Shown: positions 52,907 to 62,333 of the stretch, piece after piece
Layout: each line of letters opens with the position of its first letter
How positions within the stretch are numbered: position 1 is the first letter of the stretch
NCBI GenBank assembly: GCA_016715205.1
Contig: JADKBC010000004.1
Coordinates: forward strand, 137,666 to 201,665
Source: Holophaga sp.
GTDB taxonomy: Bacteria; Acidobacteriota; Holophagae; Holophagales; Holophagaceae
DNA length: 64,000 bases
Reading direction: 5' to 3'
The notes under the pieces: model-generated
What the model saw: the letters and a program-made list of their open reading frames with translations, nothing else
Told to the model about the DNA's origin: nothing
The model's database searches: none
Made by a program: the position numbers and the translations under genes

Positions 52907-53752
52907 ATGGAAAACTTCCGGTGGCGAAAAAACAAGGACATCCTGGCCCGGTGGTTATGCCTGGGCATGGTGGTTCTGGCCATTGTGCCCCTGGCCAGTG
53001 TGCTGTTTGATCTGACCATTAAAGGCTTCGGCGGTCTCAACTGGGCTTTTTTCACCGAGATGCCAAAACCTGTGGGAGAAAGCGGTGGCGGCATGGCAAA
53101 CGCCTTTGCGGGTTCCGCCATCCTGGTGGGCCTCTCCTGTGCCTTTGGTATACCAGTGGGTGTGCTCGGCGGCGTATACCTGGCTGAGTTTGGGGAAAAC
53201 GCACTGGGGAAAGCGGTGCGGTTCGCGGCGGATGTCATGTCGGGTGTGCCTTCCATCACCGTGGGCATCTTTGTCTATACGGTCATCGTGCTTTCCATGC
53301 GGCGCTTCTCGGCCATCGCTGGTGGCGTTGCCCTGGCCATCCTCATGTTGCCCACGGTCATGCGCACCACCGAAGAGTTGCTGAGGCTTGTGCCGGATAC
53401 ATTGCGTGAAGCCGGGCTCGCCTTGGGCATCCCCAAATGGCGGGTGATTCTTGGGGTGGTGCTGCGAACCGGCGCTCCCGGCATTGCCACGGGCATCATG
53501 CTGGCCGTTGCTCGGGCCGCCGGTGAAACCGCGCCGCTTCTCTTCACCGCCTTCGGCAGCAATTTTTTGGCCTTGAAGCTGGATCAACCGGTGGGTTCCC
53601 TGCCCGTGCAGATCTACACCTATGCCGTTTCCCCCTATGAAGAATGGCACCGACAGGCCTGGGCTGCGGCCCTGTCACTGGTCCTGCTGGTGCTCATCCT
53701 CAATATCCTGGCCCGGGTGCTGACCCGACAGCCCGGAAAGCAGGGGCGATGA
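52907..53752 (+). CDS. pstA: Phosphate ABC transporter permease PstA
   Basis: 281-aa second permease. It has an N-terminal helix (WLCLGMVVLAIVPLASVLF), the segments GIPVGVLGGVYLAEFGENAL, DVMSGVPSITVGIFVY and an EAA motif EAGLALGIPKWRVILGVVL, then ARAAGETAPLLFTAFGSNF. The ATG at 52907 begins just after the corrected pstC stop; the open frame upstream belongs to the shifted pstC end. Confidence 0.95.
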   Translation: MENFRWRKNKDILARWLCLGMVVLAIVPLASVLFDLTIKGFGGLNWAFFTEMPKPVGESGGGMANAFAGSAILVGLSCAFGIPVGVLGGVYLAEFGENALGKAVRFAADVMSGVPSITVGIFVYTVIVLSMRRFSAIAGGVALAILMLPTVMRTTEELLRLVPDTLREAGLALGIPKWRVILGVVLRTGAPGIATGIMLAVARAAGETAPLLFTAFGSNFLALKLDQPVGSLPVQIYTYAVSPYEEWHRQAWAAALSLVLLVLILNILARVLTRQPGKQGR

Positions 53753-53753
53753 A

Positions 53754-54617
53754 ATGCTGACCCTTCTTGAGACCACGACCATGGAAGAACGCCCCATGAC
53801 CCAACCCCCAACCTTTGCCGCTCCAACGGCCCGCGCCGAACCTACCGCCGCCCCTGTCGCCCCTTCGGTGAAGATGCAGACAGAAGCTCTCTGCGCCTGG
53901 TTTGGGAAGAACAAGGTCCTCCAAGGTATCTCCCTGCCCATCCTGGAAAAGCGGGTTACCGCGTTGATCGGCCCCTCGGGTTGCGGCAAGTCCACCTTCA
54001 TTCGGTGCCTCAACCGCCTGCACGAAGTGATTCCAGGCGCCAAGATGGATGGTCGGGTGTTGCTGGACAACGAGGATGTCTATGTCCGTGGCATGGATCC
54101 GGTGGGATTGCGGCGCCGGGTGGGCATGGTCTTCCAACGGCCCAATCCCTTTCCCACCCTGAGTATCCGGGATAACGTGCTGGCAGGTTGGAAGCTGGCC
54201 GGGCTGCGTCCCAAGGACCCCGACACCCTGGTGGAAAAGGCCCTGAACCAGGCAGCTCTCTGGAATGAAGTGAAGGATTCCCTGAACCGCAACGGTGCAA
54301 GCCTTTCGGGCGGTCAGCAGCAGCGCCTGTGCATTGCCCGGGCCCTGGCCCTCGAGCCTGAAGTGCTCCTGATGGATGAGCCCTGCTCGGCTTTGGACCC
54401 CATTGCCACCGCCAAGGTGGAAGAACTGATCCACGAGCTTGGCCAGAAATACACCATCGTGATCGTTACCCACAGCATGCAACAGGCGGCGCGGGTATCC
54501 CACCACACGGCGTTCCTCTATATGGGCGATTTGGTGGAGTACAACGCCACCGATGCACTTTTCACTAGGCCTGCGGACAGGCGCACGGAAGACTACATCA
54601 CGGGCCGATTCGGTTGA
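53754..54617 (+). CDS. pstB: Phosphate ABC transporter ATPase PstB
   Basis: 287-aa ATPase subunit. Walker A GPSGCGKST, Q-loop region VGMVFQRPNPFPTLSI, signature LSGGQQQRLCIARAL, Walker B VLLMDEPCSALDP and switch His in IVTHSMQQAA. An N-terminal extension of about 40 residues rich in Pro, Ala and Thr precedes the ABC domain; initiation further in (ATG at 53781 or 53796) is possible. It starts 1 nt after the pstA stop. Confidence 0.94.
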   Translation: MLTLLETTTMEERPMTQPPTFAAPTARAEPTAAPVAPSVKMQTEALCAWFGKNKVLQGISLPILEKRVTALIGPSGCGKSTFIRCLNRLHEVIPGAKMDGRVLLDNEDVYVRGMDPVGLRRRVGMVFQRPNPFPTLSIRDNVLAGWKLAGLRPKDPDTLVEKALNQAALWNEVKDSLNRNGASLSGGQQQRLCIARALALEPEVLLMDEPCSALDPIATAKVEELIHELGQKYTIVIVTHSMQQAARVSHHTAFLYMGDLVEYNATDALFTRPADRRTEDYITGRFG

Positions 54618-54628
54618 GGACACGAGAC

Positions 54629-55324
54629 ATGGCGATGCATACCGACAGGGAATTCGAAAATGAACTGGCCAAGCTGCGGGAGAAGATTCTCCTGATGGGC
54701 GCCAAGGTAGAAACGATGGTGGCCACCAGCGTTCGCGCCTTCAACGAACAGAACAACGATTTGGCCCATCGCACCATCGAGTTTGATCACGATATCAATC
54801 GCCTTGAAGTTGAAATTGATGGTTTCTGCCTCAGCATTCTTGCCCGGCGCCAGCCGGTGGCCTCGGATCTCCGCTTCATCACCACGAGCCTCAAGCTGGT
54901 GACGGATCTCGAACGCATTGGTGATCTTGCGGTGAACATCAGCGAGCGGGTGCTCGACTTGTCGTCCGATCCGCCCCGCCGCTCCTGGCCCGATATCTTG
55001 AAGATGGCCGAGACCGTGCAAAGCATGGTGCGGGACGCTCTGGATGCCTTTGTGGCCGGTGATTCCGCCAAGGCCCAGTGGGTGATCGAGCGGGACCGCA
55101 GTGTGGATGCCAACTACTCCCAGGTCTTCCACGAAGTACTGCTATTGATGATGGATGATCGCAGCGCAGTCCAGCGGGGCATGGGCGTGCAGTCCATTGC
55201 CAAGTACCTCGAGCGCATCGGCGACCACGCCACCAACCTGGCCGAGATGGTGGTGTTTCTCACCAATGGCACGGATATCCGACATCCGGAAAGCCAGGCG
55301 ATCGAAGGCACTGAAACGCATTGA
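54629..55324 (+). CDS. phoU: Phosphate signalling protein PhoU
   Basis: 231-aa protein with two three-helix bundles. The metal-binding motifs are DLERIGDLAVNISERVL and YLERIGDHATNLAEMVVFL. PhoU links the state of the Pst transporter to PhoR and keeps the Pho regulon off when phosphate is ample. It is the last gene of the pst operon, 11 nt after pstB, with GAGGA upstream. Confidence 0.95.
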   Translation: MAMHTDREFENELAKLREKILLMGAKVETMVATSVRAFNEQNNDLAHRTIEFDHDINRLEVEIDGFCLSILARRQPVASDLRFITTSLKLVTDLERIGDLAVNISERVLDLSSDPPRRSWPDILKMAETVQSMVRDALDAFVAGDSAKAQWVIERDRSVDANYSQVFHEVLLLMMDDRSAVQRGMGVQSIAKYLERIGDHATNLAEMVVFLTNGTDIRHPESQAIEGTETH

Positions 55325-55772
55325 TTGTCTCATTCCTTTGAAGATCCCGGCCATCGCAGGACAACTGTGATGGGTTTCGCAGGGCGACCGCCCTACTGCG
55401 GTTCACCCGGCCTTGCCGGGGGTCGCGAAGAATTTATGCAAAAAACTGATTTTGAACCGCCGAAGGCGCAGGGTTCCGCAGGGGAAAGAATCGCAGTGCG
55501 ATATCTGATCGTTTCCTCTGCGTTCTCTGCGGTTCAAATGCGCTTCGAATTACCAGCCGTCTAATCCCGGCAAATCATTTCCCTTCATCTATCCGCTGGT
55601 TTGACACCGTTTCGTTGCCAAACCGTTCCGATGATGGTGCGGAACTAATACATGGTTTTCACACGGTTTCGAGAGGATAGCTGTGTCAAGCAAGATGCAG
55701 CACCCACCTAGCTTTCGTTCCATCCATCTCAATCTACATTCCGGCTCCAGCCGGAACTTTTACGGAGGACAC
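55325..55772. other. Intergenic region between phoU and the porin gene
   Basis: About 450 nt without a convincing gene. It holds a GC-rich stretch with small hairpins (55375-55435), an 88-bp palindromic repeat (listed separately) and the porin promoter region. No clear Pho box was seen: TTGACAC occurs at about 55610 but its 11-bp partner does not match. The stretch GAACTAATACATGG near 55645 could supply a -10. Confidence 0.5.
55451..55538. repeat. 88-bp palindromic repeat, copy 1
   Basis: Outer arms TTTGAACCGC and GCGGTTCAAA are perfect complements; inner arms CGCAGGGGAAA and TTTCCTCTGCG pair with one mismatch. Related sequence occurs at 57091-57292, on the other side of the porin gene. It resembles small dispersed palindromes (REP/MITE-like) known in many genomes. 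Confidence 0.65.
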
Positions 55773-56997
55773 ATGTCCCGCACTCTTCGTCTGCTTGCCG
55801 GGTACCGCCGTGGTGCTCGCGGGCATGTCCACGGCTCAGGCCCAGGACTTCAAATTCAGTGGTCTGGTGCAGGTCTGGTACACCCAGATGCTGGATAGCA
55901 ACCTGCGCAACAACAGCGTGGCGAACTACTACAACCTCCGCGGCGAATACAAGGAAAACGGCTTCAGCGTGCGCCGCACGGAAATCAAGGTCGCTGGCAA
56001 GATCCTGGATGGCGTCAAGTTTGAAGTGATGTTGGATCCCAGCATCGCCACTAGCACCACCAACCCCATGATCCTGCAGGATGCCGCCATCGAATTCGAA
56101 CTGGCCCCTGGGTTGGATTTCAAGGTCGGGCAGTTCAAGACCCTGCAGACCATGGAAGGTCTCACCTCCTCCTCTGAAATCCTCTTTGCCGAGCGCTCCC
56201 AGTTGGGCCGGGCCTTCGGTGACAAGCGCGATCGCGGCGGTGTGCTCAGCTACTCCTTTGGCGATCCCAAGGCTTTTGGCGCCAAGATCTCCGCCGCCGC
56301 CTTCAATGGCGTTTCCGATGCCGTTTCTGGCAAGAGCAACGACACCAACGCTGGTAAAGATGCTGTGGTCCGCCTGGATATGAACGTGGGCAAGGAACAC
56401 AAGTTCGGCGTCTACACCCTGCAGGGCACTACAGATGTGACCGACAAGACCGGCGTCAGCATCGCTCCCGCTGCGCCTCCCGCAGGCTGGCCGAACCAGG
56501 CCGCCATCTACGACAACAAGGACAAGACGCAGAACATCGGCGCCTTCTACGAATTCCAGAACGACTCCCTGATCCTGAACGGCGAATACATCGTGGGCAT
56601 CCTGGGTCGCCGCAATCCCACCCTGGCCGCGGCCACCCCTGCCGTGAAGCGCGAACACCTGGACCAGAAGTTCCTGGGCTACTACGTGACCGCCGGCTAC
56701 AAGATGGGCAGCCACACCCTCTTGGCCCGCTACGATGTGCTGAACTACAACAGCGGTGATGATTGGTACACCGCCACCAGCCCCTATGTTTCCGCCACCA
56801 CCGACTACACCCCCAAGTTCACTGAAATCGTGCTGGGCTACACCTACGCCTTCAAGTCCGACAAGGTGAAGGCCGCCAACATCAAGGTGAACTACATCAA
56901 CCGCAGCAAGAACTTCCTGAAGCCCAACGCACTCACCTTGCAGACCAAGGAACAGGGCGGCGATACCGTCATGGTTGCCTTCCAGGTTGCCTTCTGA
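55773..56997 (+). CDS. Phosphate-selective porin O/P-type outer-membrane protein (one frameshift)
   Basis: Outer-membrane porin of about 407 aa. GGAGG precedes the ATG at 55773. The signal peptide is broken by one extra G at 55800-55802; removing it gives MSRTLRLLAGTAVVLAG followed by MSTAQAQDFKFSG. The mature part has SGLVQVWYTQMLDS, FSVRRTEIKVAGKILDGVKF and alternating beta strands, ending in VAFQVAF with a terminal Phe. This pattern matches OprO/OprP-like proteins. Its place between phoU and phoRB suggests phosphate or polyphosphate uptake, but the family also contains general porins. Confidence 0.8.
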
Positions 56998-57018
56998 TTC
57001 AACCTTAAACACAAAAGA

Positions 57019-57047
57019 AGAGCGCCCTCCGGGGCGCTTTTTTTTGT
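57019..57047 (+). terminator. Terminator after the porin gene
   Basis: Stem AAGAGCGCCC / GGGGCGCTTT with loop TCC(G), followed by T8. Confidence 0.85.
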
Positions 57048-57090
57048 GATGTATTCAGCCGAGAAATTTCGGTTGGGAATTCAATAGCAG

Positions 57091-57292
57091 GTGAACCGCA
57101 AAGAGTGCAGAGGGCGCAGAGGAAAAGACCAAATTCCTAGATGCGCTTCCTTCCGCTGCGGAACGCTACGAAACCTCGCGCCCTCTGCGTTCAAAAGCAC
57201 TTTTGCTTTGTTCTAAACGCAAAATTCGGGCTCTGTCTTGATGAGGGCGCAGGGGAAAAGATCAACATTGCAATGCGGTGCTTTCCTCTGCG
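57091..57292. repeat. Palindromic repeat region, copies 2 and 3
   Basis: Two further repeat units: GTGAACCGCAAAGAGTGCAG onward to about 57130, closed by GCGCCCTCTGCGTTCAAAAG near 57177-57196; and GGCGCAGGGGAAAAGATC at about 57245, closed by TTTCCTCTGCG at about 57282-57292. Both resemble the element upstream of the porin. No gene seen between the porin terminator and 57298. Confidence 0.55.
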
Positions 57293-57298
57293 AAACCC

Positions 57299-59107
57299 TC
57301 AGGCGGGTTGCTTCAAGGGAAGGGCCCGCCGTTCGATGAACAGGGCCGAGCCTTCAAAGCCTTTGGCCAGCTTCTTGGCATGGCTGGCGGCGGTGGAGAT
57401 CTCGCGATGGGTGGCGTAGGCCCCGGGAGACACGGGCAAGACGCCGATGGACACCGAAACCAGGGGGTGCAGGACCGTCTTGCCCTTGCGGTCTTCGGTT
57501 TCGTATCCACCACGTTCGAGGTCTGAGGCAAGGAAGAATATCTCCCGGCCTGCCGTGAAGCGCGTGAGGATTCCTTCCAAGCGCGCCTGCCAATCCTCTG
57601 AGCGCATCACCAGGACAAAATCATCGCCACCGATATGGCCCAGAAAATCCAGGTTCGGATCGCAGGCCTCCTGGAAAACCCTGGCGGCCCACTGAATGAG
57701 TTCATCACCCTTCCGGTACCCGTACACATCGTTATAGGGCTTGAAGTAGTCGAGATCGCAGTAGCCGACCACAAAGGGAAAGCCCTGTCCGAGCAGGCCA
57801 TCGAGGTGCTCATGGATGGGTACATTGCCTGGCAGCAAGGTAAGTGGATTGGCGTAACGCGCCGCTTGGATCTGCAGGCGGGTGATTTCTCGCATGAGTT
57901 CCTGGCCGCTGCCCACGCCTTCGTATTGCCCATCCTGGGTCACCAGAAAGCCGAAGAGAATGTGCCGCGGATCTGAATCCACGATGAGCTGGCTCAACTC
58001 CTGAATGGTGGTGCCGTGGTCCACCACCAATGGGTGGGGTTCCATGAACTTCTCGCAGTTCTTTTTCCCATGCAGGTCCAGGGCGAAGGGGCGGGCCATC
58101 AGATCCAGGAAGGCGTACCGGTTTAGCAGGCCCACGGGTTGACCGTTGTGCACAACGGGCAGGGTGGTCAGGGCCGGATCGGCGGTGAACCGCTCTGCCA
58201 CATGACCCACGGCTGTGAGGGGGCTAACCGGCACGACCGGGCGCATGAGGCGTCCGGCAGTGACCCGGCTCTGGTTGCCAAAGCCGCTCAAGGAGGGATG
58301 CTTGCCATCCTGCCCCTTGCGGAGCAAAGGGTGTGAGAGGGGAGCCAGGATCGTGGGGGCAGGGCGGCCCAGGAGGTAGCCCTGAACGAATTCAAGCCCC
58401 AACTCCAGCACCACGGAAAGATCGGCTTCGGTCTCGATGCCCTCTGCCACCACCCGGGCACCCGTTCCTGCCGCCAGATCGCGAATGGAACGCAGGAACT
58501 GCTGTTTCACAGGGTCGAAGCTCACACCCTGCACGAAATGTTTGTCGATCTTGACGAAATCAGGTCGGAGCTCGGACCACAACTTGAGACTGGCAAAACC
58601 TTCGCCCAGATCATCCAGGGCGATGGTGAAGCCGAGGGCTCGGAAGTGCTCAGCGGCCCGCAGGAGGGCTTCTGTGTCGAAGGTGGGCTCGCTTTCCGTC
58701 AGTTCGATGACGATCTGATCTGGGCGAAGGCCGTACCCCAGAACTTCATCCATCCGAAAGGGGGCCAGGTGCGTGGATCGCGTGAAGAAAGCAGGGCCCA
58801 CATTGAGGAAGAGCCGCCCGCCCGGAGCCTGTTGCGCAAAGGCGCGCATCAGGGTTTGACAGCAGGCCTCTTCTAATTCGGGGGTAAGGCCCACCTGGCG
58901 CGCCACATTGAAGAGATTGAGGGGAGAATGCAGGACCGTGTCCGAGGGCCCGCGAATCAGGCCTTCGAAGCCGAAGGCCGCACCGGTCCGCGTATCCAGG
59001 ATGGGCTGGAACAGCGGAAACAACTGCCGTTGCGTGAGGATCCGCTGGAGATCGCTGCCCAGCACATCGAACATGCTGCGCGCAGGATCCTCTTGTTCCG
59101 ATTGCAT
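57299..59107 (-). CDS. EAL-CBS-GGDEF c-di-GMP turnover protein
   Basis: About 602 aa. The N-terminal EAL domain (about 30-260) has FEGLIRGP (EGL in place of EAL), LFLNVGPAFF, IALDDLGEGFASL and VAEGIETEADL. A CBS pair follows (about 290-410, TTLPVVHNGQPVGLLNRYAF). The C-terminal GGDEF domain has YCDLDYFKPYNDVYGY and GHIGGDDFVLVM (GGDDF). Both catalytic signatures are close to active forms, so it could make or break c-di-GMP. The start is uncertain: the frame is open back to 59200, and ATG at 59107 is the most conservative choice. Confidence 0.85.
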   Translation of the reverse strand: MQSEQEDPARSMFDVLGSDLQRILTQRQLFPLFQPILDTRTGAAFGFEGLIRGPSDTVLHSPLNLFNVARQVGLTPELEEACCQTLMRAFAQQAPGGRLFLNVGPAFFTRSTHLAPFRMDEVLGYGLRPDQIVIELTESEPTFDTEALLRAAEHFRALGFTIALDDLGEGFASLKLWSELRPDFVKIDKHFVQGVSFDPVKQQFLRSIRDLAAGTGARVVAEGIETEADLSVVLELGLEFVQGYLLGRPAPTILAPLSHPLLRKGQDGKHPSLSGFGNQSRVTAGRLMRPVVPVSPLTAVGHVAERFTADPALTTLPVVHNGQPVGLLNRYAFLDLMARPFALDLHGKKNCEKFMEPHPLVVDHGTTIQELSQLIVDSDPRHILFGFLVTQDGQYEGVGSGQELMREITRLQIQAARYANPLTLLPGNVPIHEHLDGLLGQGFPFVVGYCDLDYFKPYNDVYGYRKGDELIQWAARVFQEACDPNLDFLGHIGGDDFVLVMRSEDWQARLEGILTRFTAGREIFFLASDLERGGYETEDRKGKTVLHPLVSVSIGVLPVSPGAYATHREISTAASHAKKLAKGFEGSALFIERRALPLKQPA

Positions 59108-59218
59108 GCGAAGGTCCCGAGAGTGTGAGAGCGTTGCTAGAGTCGCCAGTTCACCAGAATGGACACCGGCCATGGCGGACAAGCCAACAGCCGGTGACAT
59201 TTCAGGCGAGACGAAAAC

Positions 59219-60988
59219 CTAGGCTTTGGGAAGCGTGAATGAAAACGCGGTGCCTTTGCCTGGAACACTTTCCACGCTCACGGTGCCGTTCATGGCTTCC
59301 ACGAGATGCTTCACGATGGCCAGCCCCAGGCCAGTACCGCCCAGTTCCCTGGATCGGCTGGTATCTACGCGGTAGAAGCGTTCAAAGAGCCGCGGCAAAT
59401 GCTGGGGTGGGATGCCGGCGCCGGTGTCGGAAACGGTAACGCGAACCCGTTCGCCCTCAGGTTCGGCGTGGATTCTTACGGAGGTGCCCGACGGGCAGTA
59501 TTTCACAGCATTGTCCAACAGGTTGCCAAGCACCTGCTCCAGGGCCCTGCGATCGGCCTTGGCCAGGATGCCTCGGTATTCCTCGGGAATTTCAAGCTGG
59601 ATCTGCTTTTCCTGGGCCATGCGCCGGTAGGATTTGGCCATCTGTTCGGCAAAGGCGCAAAGGTCCACATTTTCAAGCTGGAGTCGAAACTCCCTGGATT
59701 CGATGCGCGACAGATCAAGCAGATCTTCCACCAACTGATGGAGCCTGCCAGCATTGCGCTCAATGATTTCCAAAAAGCCTTGGGCGGCTTCCGGGTCATC
59801 CATGGCGCCGCGCAGGGTTTCCGCAGCGGATCGCATGGAAGCCACGGGCGTGCGCAGTTCGTGGGAAGCGTTGGCCACGAAATCCTTGCGGATGGATTCG
59901 AGTTGGCGCAGTTGGGTGACATCCACCAGCACCACGAGCAGATCCCCTGGTTCACCCTGCAGGGTGCTTACATGAACCATCAAGCGACGGGGTTTGATGC
60001 CAGCCAGTTCCACTTCCCCGGATTCGGCGGAGGCGGAATCCCGGGCACGCCACAGGATTTCCACCAGATCGGCGTTGCGGATGACCTCCAGCAGGGGTTT
60101 CCCAATGCAGTCAATGCCCAGCAGCAGCATGGCGCGCAGGGCAGGGTTGGCATGGATGACATGGGCCTCTCGGTCCAGCACCAGCACGCCTTCCTGCATG
60201 CCGCCCAGAATGCCGCCCAGCAAATCCCGTTCTGCTTTCAGTTGAGCCAAGGTCTTCGATAGGTTTTCGGCCAGGTGGTCAAGGCTCTTGCCCAGGGTGG
60301 CGATTTCATCGTGGCCAGGGGTGCGGGTGCGCTCCGCCAACTTGCCTTCCACCATGCGGCCGGCGGTTTGGGCCAATTGCCGCAGGGTCTGGGAGATGCG
60401 CCGGGTGGCCAAGGTTGACACCAGCCCGGCAATGAACAGAGCCAATGCTGAGGCTGACAGGAGCAACATGCGGAGATTCGCCACGGCCTGATCCACCTGG
60501 GCCAAGGGCACGGCTGCCCGCACCACACCTGCCACCACACCTTTACGGTGAAAGGGAATGGCCACGTACATCATGCGTTGCTGCACGGTGCTGCTGTAAC
60601 GGACACTGGCACCGTGTCCGTGCATGAGAGCATCAACCACTTCCGGACGTTCCCGGTGGTTTTCGACTTTCGTGACGCCTTCTGTATTGAGATTGGAATC
60701 CCCGAGGACTTCGCCATCCAAGGCAATGAGGGTAAGGCGAGCCTGGGCCCGGGCCCCGAGATCCACCGCCAATTTTTGCCAAGTCTCACTGATGTGAATC
60801 TCAGAGGCCTCTGAAAAGCGATTGGCTTCCCGTTCCGCCAATGCCGCCCGCACCATCAAATCACTGCGGGTGCGCCCGGTCAGGGTTTTATCCAGGGCCG
60901 AGGTGAGTACCAGATCGGAAATCAGGAGTGCCGAGGCGATCAGGCCCAGGGAGATCAGCAGCAGTTTTCCGCGGATTCCAAGGGTCAT
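59219..60988 (-). CDS. phoR: PhoR-like sensor histidine kinase
   Basis: 589-aa membrane kinase. Helix 1 is about residues 8-30, then a periplasmic sensor domain of about 135 aa, helix 2 (LLLSASALALFIAGLV), HAMP (about 190-245), PAS (GMQEGVLVLDREAHVIHANP), HisKA with the His in FVANASHELRTPVASM, and HATPase with NLLDNAVKYCP, DTGAGIPP and GGTGLGLAIVKHLVEAM. This order is typical of Gram-positive-style PhoR/WalK. ATGA overlap with the phoB gene shows pairing. The phosphate role is inferred from context; the large sensor loop is unusual for proteobacterial PhoR. Confidence 0.83.
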   Translation of the reverse strand: MTLGIRGKLLLISLGLIASALLISDLVLTSALDKTLTGRTRSDLMVRAALAEREANRFSEASEIHISETWQKLAVDLGARAQARLTLIALDGEVLGDSNLNTEGVTKVENHRERPEVVDALMHGHGASVRYSSTVQQRMMYVAIPFHRKGVVAGVVRAAVPLAQVDQAVANLRMLLLSASALALFIAGLVSTLATRRISQTLRQLAQTAGRMVEGKLAERTRTPGHDEIATLGKSLDHLAENLSKTLAQLKAERDLLGGILGGMQEGVLVLDREAHVIHANPALRAMLLLGIDCIGKPLLEVIRNADLVEILWRARDSASAESGEVELAGIKPRRLMVHVSTLQGEPGDLLVVLVDVTQLRQLESIRKDFVANASHELRTPVASMRSAAETLRGAMDDPEAAQGFLEIIERNAGRLHQLVEDLLDLSRIESREFRLQLENVDLCAFAEQMAKSYRRMAQEKQIQLEIPEEYRGILAKADRRALEQVLGNLLDNAVKYCPSGTSVRIHAEPEGERVRVTVSDTGAGIPPQHLPRLFERFYRVDTSRSRELGGTGLGLAIVKHLVEAMNGTVSVESVPGKGTAFSFTLPKA

Positions 60989-61689
60989 GCTTCCACCTCT
61001 TCGGGGCTGGCCGCAAAGCGATACCCTACGCCGCGCACGGTCTCGATGTAGATTTCGGCGGCGCCCAGTTTCTCGCGCAGACGTTTGACGTGGGTGTCCA
61101 CGGTGCGGGTTTCAGTATCGGCCTGCAGACCCCAGACATCTTCCAGGAGCGAGGCCCGGGTCTGCACCCGATTGCGCCGCTCGTACAGCATCACCAGCAG
61201 TCTGAATTCGATGGAGGTGAGTTGGATTTCGGTGGCATCCACCCAGGCGCGGTAGGCGGCGGTGTCGATGCGCAGGCGCCCGAAGGTCACGGTGTCTTCG
61301 GGGTTGGAGGTTTTGGCACCCTGGACCCGACGCAAAATCGCATGAATGCGCAAGAGCAGTTCCCGCACGCTGAAGGGCTTCACCACATAGTCTTCCGCCC
61401 CCAATTCGAAGCCCAGCACCCGGTCGATTTCCTCGCCCTTGGCGGTGAGCATCAGTACGGGAATCTCGCGGGTGGTGGCATCTGCTTTTAAGGCTTTGCA
61501 GACTTCCGTGCCGGGTAAATCTGGCAGCATCAGATCCAGCAGAATCATGTCGGGCTTGTGAACTTTTGCGGTACGAAGGCCCTCCAGCCCGTCCAGAGCC
61601 TGCAGCACATCAAAGCCTTCTTTTCGCAAGTTGTACGCCAGCACCTGCTGGAGATCTCGCTCGTCTTCGATGACCAGAACCCGTGTCAT
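60985..61689 (-). CDS. phoB: PhoB-like OmpR-family response regulator
   Basis: 234 aa. The receiver has VIEDERDL, the phospho-Asp in ILLDLMLPDLPG and Lys in VVKPFSVRELLLRI. The C-terminal winged helix has the OmpR pattern LTSIEFRLLVMLYERRNRV and TVDTHVKRLREKLG with VRGVGYRF. It precedes and overlaps the kinase gene. It is the best candidate to bind the three Pho-box-like promoters at 48.7-50.8 kb. Its own upstream region has a half box, CTGTCAC, on the minus strand (plus 61747-61753). Confidence 0.85.
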   Translation of the reverse strand: MTRVLVIEDERDLQQVLAYNLRKEGFDVLQALDGLEGLRTAKVHKPDMILLDLMLPDLPGTEVCKALKADATTREIPVLMLTAKGEEIDRVLGFELGAEDYVVKPFSVRELLLRIHAILRRVQGAKTSNPEDTVTFGRLRIDTAAYRAWVDATEIQLTSIEFRLLVMLYERRNRVQTRASLLEDVWGLQADTETRTVDTHVKRLREKLGAAEIYIETVRGVGYRFAASPEEVEA

Positions 61690-61767
61690 TGTCGTCCCTC
61701 AGCCCTCATTATCCTTTCAGATACGGGGCAGTTGGGAAACGATTCGGTGACAGATCCGTGCCCAGAT

Positions 61768-62323
61768 TCAGGGTGTTGGCGGTTGTCGTTTCAGGAAGGT
61801 GGCCAGCGGTTCCACGCCCCATTCTGCCCGTTCCGCATCGGTGGTGGCGGGATCCACAGGGGGCACCACCAGGCGTTGCAGGGCAGGGTCGAACACCGTC
61901 TGGGTTCCGTATTTCTGAGGCTTTCAGAGAAAACCAGGTACCGATCCAGGCTGGCGGCCGCCAACCACCTTGCGGAACGACGTCCTTTCTCAGCAGCAGC
62001 CTTGGCAAGCAGATGAGCCAACTGGAAGTTGTCGAGGCTGATGGCCTGGTAGCGTCCATCGCACAGGGTCAAACCCGAATGTTGGAGGATCAGGGCAGCA
62101 CATTCCTTAGCCTCTGGTTCGTTGACCTTACCTTCGGCCAACAGCGTCAGCACGCGGCGCTGGCGGATTTCATCTTCCTGGGCGCAGGATCCGCCCGCCA
62201 TGCGGCAATCCTGATCCGCCTTGGCCATGGCGCGCAGTTCTTTAAGGCACTTTGTCTAGGCGCAGCGGACCATACCCAAGCCGCACCGATGAGCAAGATC
62301 CCGATGGTTCTGAGCCGGGTCAT
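61768..62323 (-). CDS. Exported hypothetical protein, DUF6624-like (two frameshifts)
   Basis: About 185 aa after correction. ATG at 62323 gives a signal peptide (MTRLRTIGILLIGAAWVWSA). The reading frame needs one extra base at 62246-62247 (GG should be GGG, joining PRQSA to LKELRAMAKADQD) and one at about 61925 (giving DRYLVFSGKPQKYGTQTVFD), and then ends FLKRQPPTP at 61768. The motif QKYGTQ and the Asp/Gln-rich early part resemble the poorly studied DUF6624 proteins. Function unknown. Without correction only a 145-aa fragment is seen. Confidence 0.6.
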
Positions 62324-62333
62324 GCAAATGCAC

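Noticed and set aside
55600..55640. Pho box upstream of the porin gene
   Set aside because: TTGACAC is present but the partner 11 bp on is TCGTTGC and no -10 lies at 10 bp, so it does not meet the pattern of the other three.
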